From assembly GCF_015223055.1 (NCBI RefSeq), contig NZ_JADFBX010000005.1, forward strand, positions 434,001-498,000: a DNA stretch of 64,000 nucleotides, written 5' to 3'. Positions 61,298-64,000 of this stretch are shown one piece after another (positions within the stretch are counted from its first letter, which is position 1; every line of letters begins with the position of its first letter). The translations under genes were made by a program, and so were the position numbers. The DNA comes from Pedobacter sp. MC2016-24 (GTDB lineage Bacteria > Bacteroidota > Bacteroidia > Sphingobacteriales > Sphingobacteriaceae). The notes below the pieces were generated by a model. It saw only the letters and a program-made list of their open reading frames with translations. It had not been told where the DNA came from and searched no databases.

Positions 61298-61864
61298 TTA
61301 CATTTCGGCTAAAGCAGGCAGAACAGTTTTGACACTGTAGATATCAGTGAGGTTTCTGCCAAGTCCATCGTAATCCAGTCCATAGCCTACAACGAATTCG
61401 TTAGCAATTTCAAAGCCCACATATTCAAGCGCTTCAATAGGTGTTTTTAAGGCTTCTGGTTTTAACAGTAGAGAACAGACCTTAACAGAGGCCGGCTTTT
61501 GTTCCTGGATCGCTTGTAAAAGATAGCTGAGCGTGAATCCGGTATCTACAATGTCTTCCACAACAATAATATCGCGGTTATGCAGATTTTCCGGTAGGCC
61601 CAGGGTTTCCTTAATTTTACCGCTGCTATTGGTGCCCTGGTAAGACGACACCTTTACAAAGGCGACTTCACATGGAATGGTTACTTCTTTTAGCAGATCG
61701 GCCATAAAAAGAAAACAGCCATTTAGTACGCCAATAAAAATTGGGCAACGCTTTTCATAATCGAGGTTCAGCTGGATTCCGATCAGGCGGGTTCTTTTGG
61801 CGATGTTCTCTTTTTGAATCAGAATTTCAAACGTCTGATCGTGTATTTGTATGGTCGTTGTCAT
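61298..61864 (-). CDS. hpt: Hypoxanthine phosphoribosyltransferase
   Basis: Purine salvage: hypoxanthine/guanine plus PRPP to IMP/GMP. The 188 residues have PIFIGVLNGCFLFMADL, SSYQGTNSSG and the PRPP-binding motif VVEDIVDTGFTL (about 100-111), then FVVGYGLDYDGLGRN. Lies six bases downstream of the GT51 gene, so probably cotranscribed with it and psd. Confidence 0.95.
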   Translation of the reverse strand: MTTTIQIHDQTFEILIQKENIAKRTRLIGIQLNLDYEKRCPIFIGVLNGCFLFMADLLKEVTIPCEVAFVKVSSYQGTNSSGKIKETLGLPENLHNRDIIVVEDIVDTGFTLSYLLQAIQEQKPASVKVCSLLLKPEALKTPIEALEYVGFEIANEFVVGYGLDYDGLGRNLTDIYSVKTVLPALAEM

Positions 61865-61869
61865 GATGA

Positions 61870-64000
61870 TTAAGGCTTATTTTTGGCCTCTTCTTTTTCC
61901 TTTCTTCTTTGTTCCCTACGCTCTTGTCTGAGTTCTTTTTTTGTTTTTTGGAGGGTATCAGGTTTATTTTGTAAAGTACCTGTAGTATCCTTTTTACCAC
62001 GACCGAATAAGCGGTCGAACAGATTTTTGGAGGCATCCTGTGTTTCAATTACAGGAAGAGGATCGTCATTATCAACAGAATTCGTGTCGATTTTGGCAGA
62101 GTCAGGCAATAGGTATTGTCTTAATCCATCTCTTAACCGTACATTATAGAAGCCATATCCACTGGTGTCATTTTGTGTTAGACCACGTCTGGCCATGATG
62201 TTGCCAATGTATTTAAAATATGGATATAAATAGTCTTTCAGTCCACCCGAACCATTGAATTTGTATAAGGCGATTTTAGGTCTTGGAACAATATTCGCCA
62301 GGAAAATCCCTTCTCCTATATTCAGTTCTGCAGGTCTTTTACCAAAGTAATAGCGGGTTGCTTCTCCGATACCATAGATGTTCTGTCCCATTTCTATGAT
62401 GTTGAAGTAAACCTCGAGCATACGGTTTTTAGTAACCAGGTGGTTGTTTTCAATCAACCAGACGATCAGAATCTCTTCTACCTTTCTCGATAATGTTTTT
62501 TGGCGGCTTAGAAATACGTTTTTTACCAGTTGCATGGAAATTGTACTTCCGCCTCTGACAAACCTTTTTTCCTTGAAATTAACGGCGATTGATTTCCGGA
62601 TAGACTCCTGTACAAAGCCTTTGTGGCTAAAGAATGAGGGGTCTTCGGAGGTCAGAATTGCATTTTTAAAATTGCTGGATACTTGTGAAAGCGGCGTAAA
62701 ATTGGGATTAGAAGGTCCGATCAGAATATCTCTCATGGGTTTCCCCCGTTCATAAGGTGTATATATAAAATCTGAATTTATTTTTTGCAAATTGGTTTTT
62801 CCCCAGCGTAATATTTTAAAATTGATTGGTGTTAAAGAAGAATTAAATTGTACACTATCAGGTAATGCACTGTCCAGGTAGAAGTTTAAGGCGTATCTGA
62901 TCTTTCCGGAAACCTTCATTCCTTCAAGCGATTCGAATAAACCTTGAGGAAAGGCACTAAGAACTTCTTGAGCATCCTGATCTGGTGCGTTTAGTTTAAG
63001 CTCATAGACTTTATTAGGAGAAAGGGTGTATTTAAGGTATGGATGAATCTGTGCCTTTTTCAGGTGGATGGTAGAAGAACTATCAAGTGCAACAAAGTTT
63101 TTGCCCACCAGCATATCTGCTTCTATCCTTGCATCAGGGACAACAATATCCTGCGCCGAAATTTTAGGGTGATTAATGCGTAGATTTTTAACTGACCAGG
63201 ATCCTGATATTTTGAAGTTACTGCCACTGTAGTCGGCATTTTTCATCTCAGTTCTAACCGTATCGAAGCTTAATTTTGCATGTAATTTCCGTTCAAGATA
63301 AGGGAGTTCAATTTTTTTGTTGTCGGCAAACAACATGATGTCAAACTGTTTTTTGCCAGGTTTAACCGTACCGTTAAAGTGCCAGGTCGCTTCATTTTTA
63401 TTGACCAGGATTGTTGATTTCAGCTCTCCGTCATCAATAGTTGCTGTGGTGGTCAGGAAAGTAAGTTTGGCGGTATCATTGTCATTGATTTTCAGCACCA
63501 GGTTTTTAACCGACATCTGATCCGGAATTTTATATAAGATTTGATTTAAAAGATTATTTGCCAGCTCAGAAAGGTCAACTTTGTCTTTTTTATCATCGTT
63601 CTGTTTTTTCTTTCTTTTGAGAATAAAATCAAGATTGCTTAAAGAGTCTTTAAAAACAACGTTTAAGTTGCCGGTATTGAGTTTGATTTCTGCCAGTTTA
63701 ACATCTCCAAAAATCAATGGCCATAGTTTTACACCAATGGTGAGATCTGAAATTGTTGTTAGGGTATCACGGTTTTTTGGTACCACGCTGATGTCTTTCA
63801 TATGGACATTGCTGAACCCACTGAACCCATATTCGCCGATTTTGACGTCTAATCCAAAGTCCTGATCAGCTTTTGCGATAGCCTTGGCCATCATTTTGTT
63901 CAATAACGCTTCTCTTTTACTGTATGCGATGGAACCGGCAATGATCAATATGATCATGATCACCCCTATAACCCAAGCGCCAATCTTAATGTATTTTTTA
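61870..64000 (-). CDS. Peptidoglycan glycosyltransferase (GT51) fused to an AsmA-like region (start outside window)
   Basis: The frame is open to the right edge; a GTG at 63963 is probably internal because KKYIKIGAWVIGV precedes it in frame and completes an N-terminal membrane span. Numbering from that GTG: AsmA-like strand-rich region (about 35-400, GEYGFSGFSNVHMKD, WPLIFGDVKLAEIKL), then GT51 (about 410-590) with TSEDPSFFSHKG (catalytic Glu440), RGGSTISMQL, NRMLEVYFNIIEMG and GIGEATRYYFGK. No transpeptidase domain follows; the tail (650-697) is charged Lys/Glu/Arg. It should polymerise lipid II glycan strands from the inner membrane. Confidence 0.9.
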   Translation of the reverse strand, partial: KKYIKIGAWVIGVIMIILIIAGSIAYSKREALLNKMMAKAIAKADQDFGLDVKIGEYGFSGFSNVHMKDISVVPKNRDTLTTISDLTIGVKLWPLIFGDVKLAEIKLNTGNLNVVFKDSLSNLDFILKRKKKQNDDKKDKVDLSELANNLLNQILYKIPDQMSVKNLVLKINDNDTAKLTFLTTTATIDDGELKSTILVNKNEATWHFNGTVKPGKKQFDIMLFADNKKIELPYLERKLHAKLSFDTVRTEMKNADYSGSNFKISGSWSVKNLRINHPKISAQDIVVPDARIEADMLVGKNFVALDSSSTIHLKKAQIHPYLKYTLSPNKVYELKLNAPDQDAQEVLSAFPQGLFESLEGMKVSGKIRYALNFYLDSALPDSVQFNSSLTPINFKILRWGKTNLQKINSDFIYTPYERGKPMRDILIGPSNPNFTPLSQVSSNFKNAILTSEDPSFFSHKGFVQESIRKSIAVNFKEKRFVRGGSTISMQLVKNVFLSRQKTLSRKVEEILIVWLIENNHLVTKNRMLEVYFNIIEMGQNIYGIGEATRYYFGKRPAELNIGEGIFLANIVPRPKIALYKFNGSGGLKDYLYPYFKYIGNIMARRGLTQNDTSGYGFYNVRLRDGLRQYLLPDSAKIDTNSVDNDDPLPVIETQDASKNLFDRLFGRGKKDTTGTLQNKPDTLQKTKKELRQERREQRRKEKEEAKNKP

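Noticed and set aside
1..64000. tRNA, rRNA, CRISPR, insertion sequences, prophage
   Set aside because: Intergenic gaps were read for cloverleaf-like stems, direct repeats with regular spacers and transposase or integrase motifs; none was found by eye, but a covariance search was not possible.

Overview
The window is chromosomal DNA from a member of the Bacteroidota, most probably family Sphingobacteriaceae (Pedobacter-like). The evidence is a LpxC-FabZ fusion gene, a PorX-type response regulator with a PglZ domain, a DUF4175 giant coiled-coil protein, many SPI/SPII-exported proteins, weak Shine-Dalgarno signals, and several promoters of the Bacteroidota type (TTTG, about 20 bases, TAnnTTTG). 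Genus level is an inference. No rRNA, tRNA, CRISPR array, insertion sequence or prophage was seen. Almost all of the window is ordinary, tightly packed housekeeping sequence.

Layout. 1-3.6 kb (+): the end of a cyclophilin, exonuclease III, and the histidine-degradation pair hutI-hutG, closed by a perfect bidirectional terminator. 3.7-12.7 kb (mostly -): an OmpA-family protein, 5-formyl-THF cyclo-ligase, EF-P, and the lipid A operon lpxD-lpxC/fabZ-lpxA with an orphan ABC ATPase, then an HD hydrolase. 12.8-20.7 kb: porX, a 122-base palindromic element built from 11-base units, tsaE, and a cluster for alanine and D-Ala-D-Ala peptide metabolism. 20.8-28.8 kb: exported proteins, a cold-shock protein, DUF4175, YbeY and an ABC-F ATPase.

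28.8-36.5 kb is the most interesting part. Two near-perfect parS sites lie just upstream of mnmG (gidA). About 6 kb further on, the divergent nadB/nadA genes are separated by a 559-base AT-rich gap that holds tandem and consensus DnaA boxes, with more boxes on the other side of nadA. The G/C bias of minus-strand genes also reverses between the left and right parts of the window. Together these suggest that the chromosomal replication origin lies inside this window; this is an inference.

36.5-64 kb: thiL, rmuC, a membrane metallopeptidase, apaG, dusB, a CPBP protease, cdsA, mfd, DUF2752/TM2/NIF3/zinc-ribbon genes, a TPR protein, and the block rsfS-ftsH-LUD-KAS III divergent from birA. pfkA and the ribosomal group rpsP-rimM-trmD-rplS follow. 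In that group, two tandem paralogous small ORFs of unknown function, with their own promoter candidate, sit between trmD and rplS. The window ends in psd, hpt and an AsmA-like/GT51 fusion protein that runs off the edge.
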